Part shown: positions 16,924 through 25,723 of the stretch, piece after piece
How positions within the stretch are numbered: position 1 is the stretch's first letter
Layout: every line of letters begins with the position of its first letter
Origin: Gemmataceae bacterium
Lineage (GTDB): Bacteria; Planctomycetota; Planctomycetia; Gemmatales; Gemmataceae
Assembly: GCA_028288765.1 (NCBI GenBank)
Contig: JAQGHQ010000234.1
Coordinates: 1-33,603, forward strand
Direction of reading: 5' to 3'
DNA length: 33,603 nt
Translations under genes and position numbers: made by a program
The notes under the pieces: model-generated
The model's database searches: none
Told to the model about the DNA's origin: nothing
What the model saw: only the letters and a program-made list of their open reading frames with translations

Positions 16924-18468
16924 ATGAAGACGGCGTTTGGCATCGACTTCGGCACAACCAACACCCGGGTCGCCTACTTCGACGGGGAGAAAGTCCGGAT
17001 CGTGCCCTTCTCGACGAAGAAAGGGACGGTCAATCAGCTCCCGACGACGGTGGCGTACCAGAACGGGGAGCCGGTAGCCTACGGAGTGGACGCCCAGCAG
17101 ATGAGTGCCGACCAGGGCGTTCAGTTCCCGGAACCGATGAAGTGGATCCTCGGGTCGGGCGAGTCGGTCGAGGTTCACGGCGGCACTCGCGACCGCGTCG
17201 ACGTGGTAGCCGACTACCTCAAGAATTTGAAGCGACTGGTCGCGGCAAGCCTGCCGAAGGCCCCGCTCGACCGGGCCGCCGTCACCATCCCGGTCCACTA
17301 CCCCCCCGCGGCCCGAAGGCAACTGACCGAGGCGTTCCACAAAGCCGGCATCAAGGTGTCGCACTACTTCTTCGAGCCGATCGCCGCCATCTACGCGGGC
17401 CTGATCGCCGAGCCGGTTTCGGGCGTCGCGGCGGTGTTCGACTGGGGCGGCGGGAGCCTGGACATCGCCACCGTGCAACTCCGGGATGGGGTCGCCCTGA
17501 CGCGGCAGATCGACGGCTGGCACCGCGGCGGTACCCATTTCGACCGGATGATCGCCGAGCAGGCCGTCAACGACTTCCTCTCGAAGAACCGCGACAACCC
17601 GGCCACCCAGGTGACCACCGAGGTGGTGCTGGACCGGATGAAGGCCGGGCGGGACCTCCGCCTTCAGGCCGAGGCGGCAAAGGTGCAACTCGGGCGGGAC
17701 GCCGAGGTGCCGGTCTCCGCCTTGAAGTTCCTGGGCATCGGGGCCCTCAGCTACAAGCTCACGAGGGGGGTATTCTCCGAACTCGTGGCCCCGGACCTCG
17801 CGGGCAGCGTGACCCGCCTGGAACGGGCCCTGGCGACGAGCGGGGTCACGCCGCGAACACTGGCCCGGTTGTTCCTGTCCGGGGGCACCTGCCACGTCCG
17901 AGACGTGCGGGAGCGGATCGCCCGGCAGTTCGGGGATCGCCTGACGCCCACGCTGAAGCTGCCGGACCGGCTCGTGGACAAGCGTGCGACGGGCGGGCTG
18001 GACGATATCGGGAACGCGACTGCGGTCGGGGCCGCCCTGCTGTCGGCCTTCGGATCGGAGCCGGTGTTCGCGAGTGCCATCGGCGTGCGGCTGGCCGGCG
18101 GGGAAACCGGCGAACAGTTCCTCCCGGTGTTCCGGGCGACCGAGAAGGTGCCGTTCGACACGCCCCGGGCGGAACGGTTCTTCGTTTCGGACTCCGGCGG
18201 CGGGGTGGCCCGGCTCCTGATCTGCGACCAGACAGACTCCGTCACCCAGCCGGCCGGTCGGCTCCTTCGGGTGATGACGGTCCCGATCGAGAAGACGGAG
18301 AACTGGGTCGACGTCCGCTTCACGCTCGACCGACACCTCACCCTGAAGGTCGAGGCTGCGGGGCGGAAGAGCATCAAGACGGACCCGTTCTCCACACCCC
18401 GGTGGCCTACCGAGCCCGAGTGGATCCAGTCCTTGAATCTGGGGTTCCGGATCCCCGACCTGACCTAA
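16924..18468 (+). CDS. Hsp70/DnaK-family ATPase without lid
   Basis: A 514-residue Hsp70-type protein. The actin-like ATPase domain (1 to about 385) shows phosphate-1 GIDFGTTNT at 6-14, K73 (the position of the DnaK catalytic lysine), connect-1 EPIAAIYA from E151, phosphate-2 DWGGGSLD at 173-180, and an adenosine motif with G320-G321-T322. The residue normally threonine in phosphate-2 (GGGTFD in DnaK) is serine here. About 386-514 is beta-rich and similar in outline to the peptide-binding SBD-beta. The helical lid of DnaK is missing, so the protein is about 125 residues short of the housekeeping chaperone. AGAGG lies 4 nt before the ATG. No DnaJ or GrpE gene is adjacent; the neighbours are a coiled-coil protein and two unknowns, ending in a giant helicase. 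This looks like a specialised Hsp70 used as a switch in a larger complex. Confidence 0.93.
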   Translation: MKTAFGIDFGTTNTRVAYFDGEKVRIVPFSTKKGTVNQLPTTVAYQNGEPVAYGVDAQQMSADQGVQFPEPMKWILGSGESVEVHGGTRDRVDVVADYLKNLKRLVAASLPKAPLDRAAVTIPVHYPPAARRQLTEAFHKAGIKVSHYFFEPIAAIYAGLIAEPVSGVAAVFDWGGGSLDIATVQLRDGVALTRQIDGWHRGGTHFDRMIAEQAVNDFLSKNRDNPATQVTTEVVLDRMKAGRDLRLQAEAAKVQLGRDAEVPVSALKFLGIGALSYKLTRGVFSELVAPDLAGSVTRLERALATSGVTPRTLARLFLSGGTCHVRDVRERIARQFGDRLTPTLKLPDRLVDKRATGGLDDIGNATAVGAALLSAFGSEPVFASAIGVRLAGGETGEQFLPVFRATEKVPFDTPRAERFFVSDSGGGVARLLICDQTDSVTQPAGRLLRVMTVPIEKTENWVDVRFTLDRHLTLKVEAAGRKSIKTDPFSTPRWPTEPEWIQSLNLGFRIPDLT

Positions 18469-18502
18469 ACCCGGCCGGAGCCCCGACACCAGGTACTACT
18501 CC

Positions 18503-19417
18503 ATGAGCGGGCTCAACCTGAGTAACCTCCACGTCCGGCCGAACCTCCTGTCGGCCGAGCACTACCAACAGGAGATGATGCGGTGTTCCGTCTTCGAGCT
18601 CCGCAACATCAACGAACGAAATCCCGGCCTCGTGCCGAACCCGCTGCCCGTCGTGAGACAGCAGGAGTGGCGTGACAGCCTGTTCTGGGGCGATTCGCCA
18701 CCGCCGCCGGTGGCTCCCGCCTGGGCAGAGCACCTGGCGGGCGGGTTGTCCGAAGCAGTGCGTGAACTCGAGGAGCGACCGACGCTCGAAGCCGCCTTTG
18801 AGTGCCTCCTGCTCGCCCGACAGTTGTACAACACGCGGCCGGACGGACCGGCGAGGGCGGCGGCCGCCGAGTGGGACCGGCGGGTGTGCGTCGTCCTGGC
18901 CCGCGACGAGTTCCGCCACACCCCGGACATGATCGACCAGCGGTTGGAGAGCGTCCTGGGTCACCGGCTGGCCGGTCCGCCTCGCCCGGCGGTCCAGCCT
19001 GTCGAGCCACCCGCTCGACCCGCCGTGGTCGCGGTGCGTCCCCGTCAACCGATACTTTTCCCCGCGACGACCGAGGTGGTGAAGGCCGAGGCCGTCCCCG
19101 AACTCCCCGCGGTGCTTCCGGCACCCCACTTGGCGGCGGAGGTGCCACCATCGAGTGGTCTGTCACCGCCGCCGGTGGAGGAGTCACCCCCAACGCCGAC
19201 CCGGGCCGAGATCGAACCGCTCCCCGCGGCCCCGATGAGACCGGTCGAAGTCCGACCAACCCCGGGAACCCCGCCGAGACCGACCACGACGCTGACGGTT
19301 CGGGACCCCGATCTGAAGCGACTCGTCCAGCGGTGGTCGACCCTCCCGGACCACGTGAAGAAGTGCGTGATGATGCTGCTCGACGCCGCCGAAGCAACCC
19401 AGAACACTACCGAGTGA
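18503..19417 (+). CDS. Unknown proline-rich linker protein
   Basis: A 304-residue protein with no family that I recognise. Residues 1 to about 160 are a helical domain with LSAEHYQQEMMRCSVFELRN near the start and an AFECLLLARQLYNTRP helix. About 160-260 is proline/alanine-rich and probably disordered. The last 40 residues form a short helical unit (LVQRWSTLPDHVKKCVMMLL) resembling a C-terminal motif of some planctomycete proteins. The start at 18503 has only a distant AGG. It sits 34 nt after the Hsp70 gene and 7 nt before the helicase gene, so its translation is probably coupled to the helicase. The domain-linker-domain shape fits an adaptor tethering the Hsp70 to the helicase. That function is inferred from operon position alone. 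Confidence 0.75.
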   Translation: MSGLNLSNLHVRPNLLSAEHYQQEMMRCSVFELRNINERNPGLVPNPLPVVRQQEWRDSLFWGDSPPPPVAPAWAEHLAGGLSEAVRELEERPTLEAAFECLLLARQLYNTRPDGPARAAAAEWDRRVCVVLARDEFRHTPDMIDQRLESVLGHRLAGPPRPAVQPVEPPARPAVVAVRPRQPILFPATTEVVKAEAVPELPAVLPAPHLAAEVPPSSGLSPPPVEESPPTPTRAEIEPLPAAPMRPVEVRPTPGTPPRPTTTLTVRDPDLKRLVQRWSTLPDHVKKCVMMLLDAAEATQNTTE

Positions 19418-19424
19418 ACCACCC

Positions 19425-22400
19425 ATGCCGATCAACCCGATTCGCATCGCGTCCGAGATCGAGGCCCGGTTCCGCCGCTACCTGGAGACCACCTTCGCCT
19501 TCCCGGACTCGCACGCCGACCTCCGGGAGCAGTTCCGGGCGGGGCTGGCCGAGCCAGGCCGGCTGTTTCGCGGTCCATACCTGCACGGGCTCGCCCCGTA
19601 CATCCGGGACGTGCCCGTGACGGAGTTGGTTCGCCGCGGGGTGTTCCCTCCCGCGGCGGCCCGTTTGCCGCTCCTCACGCCGACCGACCGGCCGCTGTAC
19701 AGGCATCAGGTGCGGGCCATCGAGCGGCTGCGAACGGGGCGGAACGTGGTCGTGTCCAGCGGGACGGGGAGCGGCAAGACGCTCGCATTCCTCGCCCCGA
19801 TCCTGGCCGGCATCCTCGAAGACCCGAAACCCGGCATCCACGCCCTGCTCCTCTACCCGATGAACGCCCTGGTGAACGACCAGCTCAAGAACCTCAGGCG
19901 GGTCTTGCGGTCGGTCCCGCAGGTCCGGTTCGGGCGGTACATCAACTCGGAAGTCACGCCCCAGTCGGAGCGAGACGGGCGGCGGTTGCACCCCGAGGCC
20001 CCGCCGAACGAGGTCGTCTCACGCGAGGTGTTTCGGGAGAACCCGCCGCACCTGCTGATCACCAACTACGCCATGCTCGAGTACCTGCTGTTGCGGGCGG
20101 ACGACTCGCCGCTGTTCGTCGGGCCGTGGCGGTTCGTCGTCGTCGACGAGGCCCACACGTACGGCGGAACCAAGGGGGGCGAAGTCGCCCTGCTACTCCG
20201 GCGGTTGGTGGCCCGGGTGAAGGGCCCGAGCGACCGGCCGCCGCAGTACGTCGCCACCAGTGCCAGCCTGGGCACCGACGACCCCGAGCGTCGGCAAGAG
20301 GTCTTGGGGTTCGCACGCACGCTGTTCAACGCCGAGTTCGACAACGCCGACCTGATCGTGGCCGAGAAGGACCACGCCCCGGCTGAAGGGGGCGTCGAGC
20401 CGGACCCCGCGGTCTACACACACCCCGCCCTCCTGGCCGCGACCGAGCCGGGGGCGAAATGGACCCCCGACCTGACGAAGGTTCTCGTCGCGAGCGGGTT
20501 CCCGGCCGCGACCGTCGAGGACGGTGCGAGACTCGGGGCCGTGAGCATCGAGGAGGGGTTGTACCGGGTGTTCCGGGAGGACGCCCGGACGATCAGGCTG
20601 CGGGAGGCGGCCGAACAACCCCGTGATCTCGGGTCCGCCGCGACCACGGTTTTGGGTCACGACGGGCCGACCGCGGTCGAACAACTCTGCGGGCTCGTCC
20701 GGATCAGCAGTCTGGCCCGCGTCCCCTCCGGGGACGCTCGACTGGTGCCCTGCCGCTACCATCTGTTCGCACGGGGCCTGAACGGGGGGTACGTCGCCCT
20801 CGGGCCGGGATCGGACCGAGCCGCCCCGACCTTGCACCTCGAGCCCGTGCGGGACACCCAGGACGGTCGGAAGGCGCTCGAGTTGCGGGCTTGCCGCAAG
20901 TGCGGTCAGCCCTATTTGGTGGGGCGGGTCGATTCCGAAGGCGGTGAGCCCAGGCTGGCGCAGGGGCCGACCGACCGGATCGCCAACGCCCGGCCGGGCT
21001 GGACATGGGTCACGTGGTCTCCGCCAGACCGGAAGTCGGTCGACGAGGCCGACGTCGCCGAGGACGAGGCGGCTGCCAAGTTCCCGACGTATGCGTTCAA
21101 CTACCGGACCGGCGGGTACCGTCCCCTCGATGGTGCCGCACCGGCGGACGACGAGGTGCGGGTCTGGCAGATCCCCGACCAGGACACGAGCGACCTCCCA
21201 GTGTGCGTGTGCTGTGGGGGGCGGGAAACGGTGACCGGTGTGCGGGCGGACTCGGACGCCGCCCAGGCGGTGGTCGCCGACGCATTCTACCGGTGCCTGC
21301 CGGAGGCCGTCGGTCCGCCCGAGGCGTTGGCCTACCCGGGCCGGGGGCGGAAACTGCTGGCGTTCGCCGACAGCCGCCAGTCTGCCGCCTACTTCGCCCC
21401 CTACCTCGAGAACACCAACCGCGAGTTGATCGACCGCCGACTGGTCTTCCGGGCGGCCGAGCTGTCGGCGGCGGGCCTCGGGGGGTTGACGGACGCGGAC
21501 ACACTCATCAGCCGCATGCTCCGCGTAGCCGAGGACGAGGGGCTGTTCCCGTTCGACCTCCCCCGGGGTCAGAAGCTGGCCCGCTGTGCCCGGGCCGTCG
21601 TGGCGGAGTTCTGCGTCCCGTTCGGCCGGCGGCAGTCCCTGGAGGCCCTCGCCCTCATCGCGTGCGGGGTGGAGCTGAACAAGCGGTGGACGCCCCCGCC
21701 CGAACTGCTCGCGACGCTGTCGGCCGAGGAGGCGGAGGTGGTGGCCCAAGTCCTCCTCGGCACCCTGCGGCAGGTGAAGGCGGTGGAAATGCCCGACCAG
21801 GTGACGGCGACCGACCCGACGTTCCGCTACCAGGCCGGCGAGCAGGCCGCGGTCGCCAGCGTCGGCGAGCGAAAGGGCGGCCGGTACCAGCTTCACGGGT
21901 TCTGCCCGGAGCGGCGGCCGCACCTGCAGCGGCGGTCGGCCTACCTCATGCGGGTACTCGGGCAGGCAGCGAGGCGGCAGGGGACGTCGGCCCCGGCCGA
22001 GGCCGAAATCCCCGAGCTGCTCTACAAGCTGTGGACCGGCCTTGTCGAAAACCCCCGCCCGGTCCTGGCCCACAAGGAGGTCTCCAAAGGGGTCATCGGC
22101 TACCAGATCAAGTGGGAGACCCTCTGGTTCCGCCCCCGCGGGCCGTGGTACGTCTGCCCGAGCTGCCAGCAGTGGGCGGCGTTCAACGTGCTCGGGGTGT
22201 GCCCGAGTTTCCGGTGCAGCGGGCGGCTCGAACCGGCCGACTCCGCCGAACGATTGGCCGACCACCACTACCGGCGGGGCTACTGCTTGCCGGCCGAAAG
22301 CCCGGTCCCCCTCGTCGCCCGGGAACACACCGCCCAGTTGGGCCCGAAGCTGGCGACGGATTACCAACTCGCGTTCCAGGACGGTCACCACCGGGACGCG

Positions 22401-25268
22401 GGGCAGATCAACGTCCTGAGCAGTTCGACCACGTTCGAACTGGGGGTCGACCTGGGCGACCTGGAGGCGGTCTTCCTGCGTAACGTCCCGCCGTCCCCGG
22501 CGAACTACCAACAGCGGGCCGGCCGAGCGGGTCGGGGCGTCGGGAGTGCCGCCTTCGCGGTGACGTTCGCGATGCCGCGGTCGCACGACGAGCACTACTT
22601 CGCGAACCCGTCGCAGATGATCGACGGCATGGTCCGTCCGCCCCGGGCGAACGTCCGGAACCAGACCATCTACCTGCGGCACGTGAACGCCGTCCTCTTG
22701 GCGGAGTTCGTGCGAGACGAGGCGGCCCGCGGGCAGGCCATCAGGGCGATCAGCCACCTGTTCCCGGACGCCCCGGCGGCGGCCCCGGCCGACACATTCC
22801 TCGCCGGCCTCCCGGCCGCCCTCGAGCGGAACGTTGGCGTCCTCTCCGTCCTCGTCCCCGACGGGGAGGGCGACCCGGCCGTCCTAGCCGGGCTGATCCG
22901 GGAATCGTTCCGGGCCGCCCGGGAGTACTACGCTGCCGAGGCCGAGATGTACCGGCGGGCGATCGAGGAGATCGGGCAGGCCGAGGATGCGGCCAAAGGA
23001 ACCGGCGACAACCAGAAGGCCAAACGTCTGTCCGGTTACGGGTACGTCCTGCGGGAGCGACTGACCGAGTTCCGCAACAAGGATTGGGTCTCGTTCTTAA
23101 GCGACCGGGTGGTTCTCCCGAGCTATGCGTTCCCCATTTACAACGTCCCGCTCGTGACGTCCGACCAGGGTCTCAAACTCGACAGGGACCTGCGACTCGC
23201 GTTGTCGGAGTACGTCCCGGGAGCGGCGGTTGTTGCCCGGGGCAGGCTGTGGCGGAGCGTGGGGGTCCGCAAGCCGTGGCAGAAGCCGCTGGACCAGCAG
23301 TGGTACGCGAAGTGCCGGACGTGCGGGCACGTGATGCGGGACCTGGATGCGGCCAACGTCTTCCCGACCGACCTGTGCCCGGTCTGCGGGGACCAGCGGG
23401 GCACCAAACACCGGTACCTGGTCCCGGCCTACGGCTTCACCACCGACCTCACAGTTCCGGGGGAGGATCTGGCGTTCGACTGGCCCCAACGCATCCCCGC
23501 GTCCCGCGTGCTGTTCGACCCACAACGGGTCGAGGACGACCCGGCCCGTTGCCACCTCGGTGACGGCCCGTGCGGGGCGGTCGTGCGGACGACCGAACGG
23601 GCCGATTTCTTCGTGTTCAACGACGGCGAGGAGGCGGACGGGCTGGGGTTCCGGCTGTGCAAGCTCTGCATGCGGACGGTCGACGTGGAGACGACCGGAC
23701 GGGGGAGGCAGAAGAAGGAGACGGTCAAGCCGCACCGAACGCCGTACGGGAAGGATTGCCCGGGGAACAGCTTCGATCGGGTGCACCTTGGCCACGAGTT
23801 CCGGACCTCGGCGGCCCGGCTCTCGTTCTCCGGGACCGGTTGGGCCTACACGGACCACCCGCTCTGGCAGAGCTTGATGTACGCCGTCCTCGGCGGCATG
23901 AGCGACGCCTTGGGCATCGACGCGAACGACATCAACGGGGTCATCCGCCCGGTGGGGTCGGGCGTGGCGGTGGATCAGGAAGTGGTCATCTTCGACGACG
24001 TCCCCGGCGGAGCGGGACACGCCCTCCGGCTCCAGGGTTCCGACGAACTCGTCCGGGTCCTCAAAGCGGCCCACGCCCGTGTGGCCAACTGTGCCTGCGG
24101 GGAGACGACGTCCTGCTACACCTGCCTCCGGAGTTACCGCAATCAGTTCTGCCACGACGCCCTCCTACGCGGTCCGGTGGCGGACTACCTGGCCCGGCTG
24201 CTCGAACAGGTCGCGGACGCCGGTGACGACGACCGCCCGTACACGCTCCCGGACCGGGGCGGTGCAATCCGGGCCGCGGTCCGCGACGCGGTCCGCCTCG
24301 AGCTGGTGGTCGATCGGTTGGACGTGTCCGGGCCTCCCGAAGCCGGCCCCTGGCACCTGCACCTATTGGAGGCCGCGTCCCGTCAGGGGACGCGAGTGCG
24401 GGTCGCACTGAGGGGCCAGGCCGATGGGCGGCCGACCGGCACCGGTGCCGCCCACTTGGTTGCCCTCACCCAGGCCGGTGCCGGGTTGTTCGCCGTTCGC
24501 GACGGGGCCCCGCCCCCGCACTACGGCCTGCTCGCCCTCGGGCCGAACGGGAAGCCCGGCCCCCGGTCGGTCGGATTCCACTGGGGCGAGACCCGAACCA
24601 CGACGCTCGACGGGGAGACGCACCGCCGGCCCGTGTGGTTCAACAGAGGATTATCGCGACTGGCCGACGCAGCCGCCGCCACGGACGCGTGGTTCGTAGC
24701 CCACACGGAGCCGGTTCACCCGGAGTCCCTGTTCCGCACGCTTCCGGGGTGTACCGTGCACGCGTTCGCCAAGGGACAAGCGGTTGATTTCCGCCCGGCG
24801 TTCAGCAGTCTCGGCGGTCACAAGATCGTGCGGTGCCAGTTGCAGGACCCGTACCTGCTCACCGCCCACCAGATGGACGCACTCTCGGCCTTCGTTAAGG
24901 CGGTGCCGTGGGGAACGGGTGGCCCGATCCCCGTTCGGCTCACGACGCACATGACGGAGAACGACCCGACGAAGCGATACCAGCTATCGCCGGACGAACA
25001 GCGGCGGCAACTCCAAACGAGGCTCGGCTACGTCCCGGCAGTCAAGCCGGACATCAAGTTCCACTCCCCGAAGTACGACCCGCTCCACATGCGGTATGCG
25101 TATTTCCAGTTGGAAGACGGGGAGCGACTCTACGTCCTCGAGCGGGGTCTCGATGTGGCCGACCAGAGGAGCGGCAAGGCCCGCGACGACAGCTACATCC
25201 TGGAGTTCGCTACGGTCCCCGACGGCCTGACAGGGGTGCTGAAGCTCTCCGCGATGCCACTCGGGTGA
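19425..25268 (+). CDS. Giant DEAH helicase with DUF1998-type Cys cluster (DruE-like)
   Basis: A 1947-residue SF2 helicase. The first lobe has a LYRHQVRAIERL Q-motif-like segment, Walker A SGTGSGKT at 112-119 and DEAH at 241-244. The second lobe is far downstream, with SSSTTFELGVDLGD and QRAGRAGR at 1030-1037. Long insertions between the lobes carry zinc-ribbon-like cysteines (C490/C493, C594/C596/C597, C911/C914/C926/C931). Another ribbon follows the motor (C1297/C1300/C1318/C1321). A DUF1998-type module ends in C1556, C1558, C1564 and C1567. After about residue 1600 comes a tail with a degenerate PLD-like segment and a final RGLD at 1907-1910. Length and plan resemble DruE of Druantia; smaller relatives are MrfA and the DISARM helicase/DUF1998 proteins. 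It probably unwinds or translocates foreign DNA. The helicase call is firm, Druantia membership is not. Confidence 0.93.
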   Translation: MPINPIRIASEIEARFRRYLETTFAFPDSHADLREQFRAGLAEPGRLFRGPYLHGLAPYIRDVPVTELVRRGVFPPAAARLPLLTPTDRPLYRHQVRAIERLRTGRNVVVSSGTGSGKTLAFLAPILAGILEDPKPGIHALLLYPMNALVNDQLKNLRRVLRSVPQVRFGRYINSEVTPQSERDGRRLHPEAPPNEVVSREVFRENPPHLLITNYAMLEYLLLRADDSPLFVGPWRFVVVDEAHTYGGTKGGEVALLLRRLVARVKGPSDRPPQYVATSASLGTDDPERRQEVLGFARTLFNAEFDNADLIVAEKDHAPAEGGVEPDPAVYTHPALLAATEPGAKWTPDLTKVLVASGFPAATVEDGARLGAVSIEEGLYRVFREDARTIRLREAAEQPRDLGSAATTVLGHDGPTAVEQLCGLVRISSLARVPSGDARLVPCRYHLFARGLNGGYVALGPGSDRAAPTLHLEPVRDTQDGRKALELRACRKCGQPYLVGRVDSEGGEPRLAQGPTDRIANARPGWTWVTWSPPDRKSVDEADVAEDEAAAKFPTYAFNYRTGGYRPLDGAAPADDEVRVWQIPDQDTSDLPVCVCCGGRETVTGVRADSDAAQAVVADAFYRCLPEAVGPPEALAYPGRGRKLLAFADSRQSAAYFAPYLENTNRELIDRRLVFRAAELSAAGLGGLTDADTLISRMLRVAEDEGLFPFDLPRGQKLARCARAVVAEFCVPFGRRQSLEALALIACGVELNKRWTPPPELLATLSAEEAEVVAQVLLGTLRQVKAVEMPDQVTATDPTFRYQAGEQAAVASVGERKGGRYQLHGFCPERRPHLQRRSAYLMRVLGQAARRQGTSAPAEAEIPELLYKLWTGLVENPRPVLAHKEVSKGVIGYQIKWETLWFRPRGPWYVCPSCQQWAAFNVLGVCPSFRCSGRLEPADSAERLADHHYRRGYCLPAESPVPLVAREHTAQLGPKLATDYQLAFQDGHHRDAGQINVLSSSTTFELGVDLGDLEAVFLRNVPPSPANYQQRAGRAGRGVGSAAFAVTFAMPRSHDEHYFANPSQMIDGMVRPPRANVRNQTIYLRHVNAVLLAEFVRDEAARGQAIRAISHLFPDAPAAAPADTFLAGLPAALERNVGVLSVLVPDGEGDPAVLAGLIRESFRAAREYYAAEAEMYRRAIEEIGQAEDAAKGTGDNQKAKRLSGYGYVLRERLTEFRNKDWVSFLSDRVVLPSYAFPIYNVPLVTSDQGLKLDRDLRLALSEYVPGAAVVARGRLWRSVGVRKPWQKPLDQQWYAKCRTCGHVMRDLDAANVFPTDLCPVCGDQRGTKHRYLVPAYGFTTDLTVPGEDLAFDWPQRIPASRVLFDPQRVEDDPARCHLGDGPCGAVVRTTERADFFVFNDGEEADGLGFRLCKLCMRTVDVETTGRGRQKKETVKPHRTPYGKDCPGNSFDRVHLGHEFRTSAARLSFSGTGWAYTDHPLWQSLMYAVLGGMSDALGIDANDINGVIRPVGSGVAVDQEVVIFDDVPGGAGHALRLQGSDELVRVLKAAHARVANCACGETTSCYTCLRSYRNQFCHDALLRGPVADYLARLLEQVADAGDDDRPYTLPDRGGAIRAAVRDAVRLELVVDRLDVSGPPEAGPWHLHLLEAASRQGTRVRVALRGQADGRPTGTGAAHLVALTQAGAGLFAVRDGAPPPHYGLLALGPNGKPGPRSVGFHWGETRTTTLDGETHRRPVWFNRGLSRLADAAAATDAWFVAHTEPVHPESLFRTLPGCTVHAFAKGQAVDFRPAFSSLGGHKIVRCQLQDPYLLTAHQMDALSAFVKAVPWGTGGPIPVRLTTHMTENDPTKRYQLSPDEQRRQLQTRLGYVPAVKPDIKFHSPKYDPLHMRYAYFQLEDGERLYVLERGLDVADQRSGKARDDSYILEFATVPDGLTGVLKLSAMPLG

Positions 25269-25723
25269 TCGCCCTGCGGATCTGACCTCGGGCCCAACTG
25301 AGGTGACCGATGAAGCCATCTTTCTGGCTCCGGGAACCAGCACTGGAAGACCTCTCGGCGCCATCGCCGGGGGAATGCGGCAAGGGCCGGCGGGATGCGG
25401 TGCGTGGCGGTCACGTCTGTCGGTCACCAACCGGCCGACACCCGAGGGATCTCACGCTTCTTGCTATAGTCTCAAGTAGCCGGAGTTAATGACCGGGCTC
25501 GTTGATGTGTTACGACACCCCGGGCCTGCCGCGGACGAACAACGAACCGAAGCAGGCGTTCGGGCGTCACCAGTATCACGAGCGGCGGGCCACGGGTCGC
25601 AAGCGGGCGTCACCGGGGTTGGTGGTCCGGGGGGTGGCCCGGCTGACTGCCGGACTGGGGACACGCCATGGAGCTGGAAGTGAGGCCGAGTTGGCGGGTG
25701 TGGGCCGGGCGAAGTGGACGCAG
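25269..25723. other. Convergent spacer with transposase scar
   Basis: A 455-nt region between the 3' ends of the helicase and PNP-STAND genes. Apart from the transposase remnant listed separately I see no gene. A weak stem of 5 bp (ACCTC and GAGGT near 25285-25302) follows the helicase stop but has no T-run, so no convincing terminator is visible. Confidence 0.5.
25502..25666 (+). pseudogene. C-terminal remnant of a transposase
   Basis: The frame encodes GLPRTNNEPKQAFGRHQYHE followed by RRATGRKRASPGLVVRGVARL. I recognise this as the conserved C-terminal block of a transposase-like family that usually carries PRTNNxLEQxFG and HERRxxGRKxASPxLVVRG. A TGA at 25490-25492 closes the frame just upstream, no catalytic domain is present, and similarity fades after 25666. 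It is therefore a fragment rather than a gene. The family name is from memory and should be confirmed. It shows that an insertion event once happened between the helicase operon and the PNP-STAND gene. Confidence 0.55.

Noticed and set aside
15751..18489. 912-codon minus-strand frame spanning the coiled-coil and Hsp70 genes.
   Set aside because: It crosses two well-supported plus-strand genes and their intergenic gap and has low-complexity composition.
20193..22757. 854-codon minus-strand frame inside the helicase gene.
   Set aside because: It is antisense to a frame with clear helicase motifs and encodes no recognisable motif itself.
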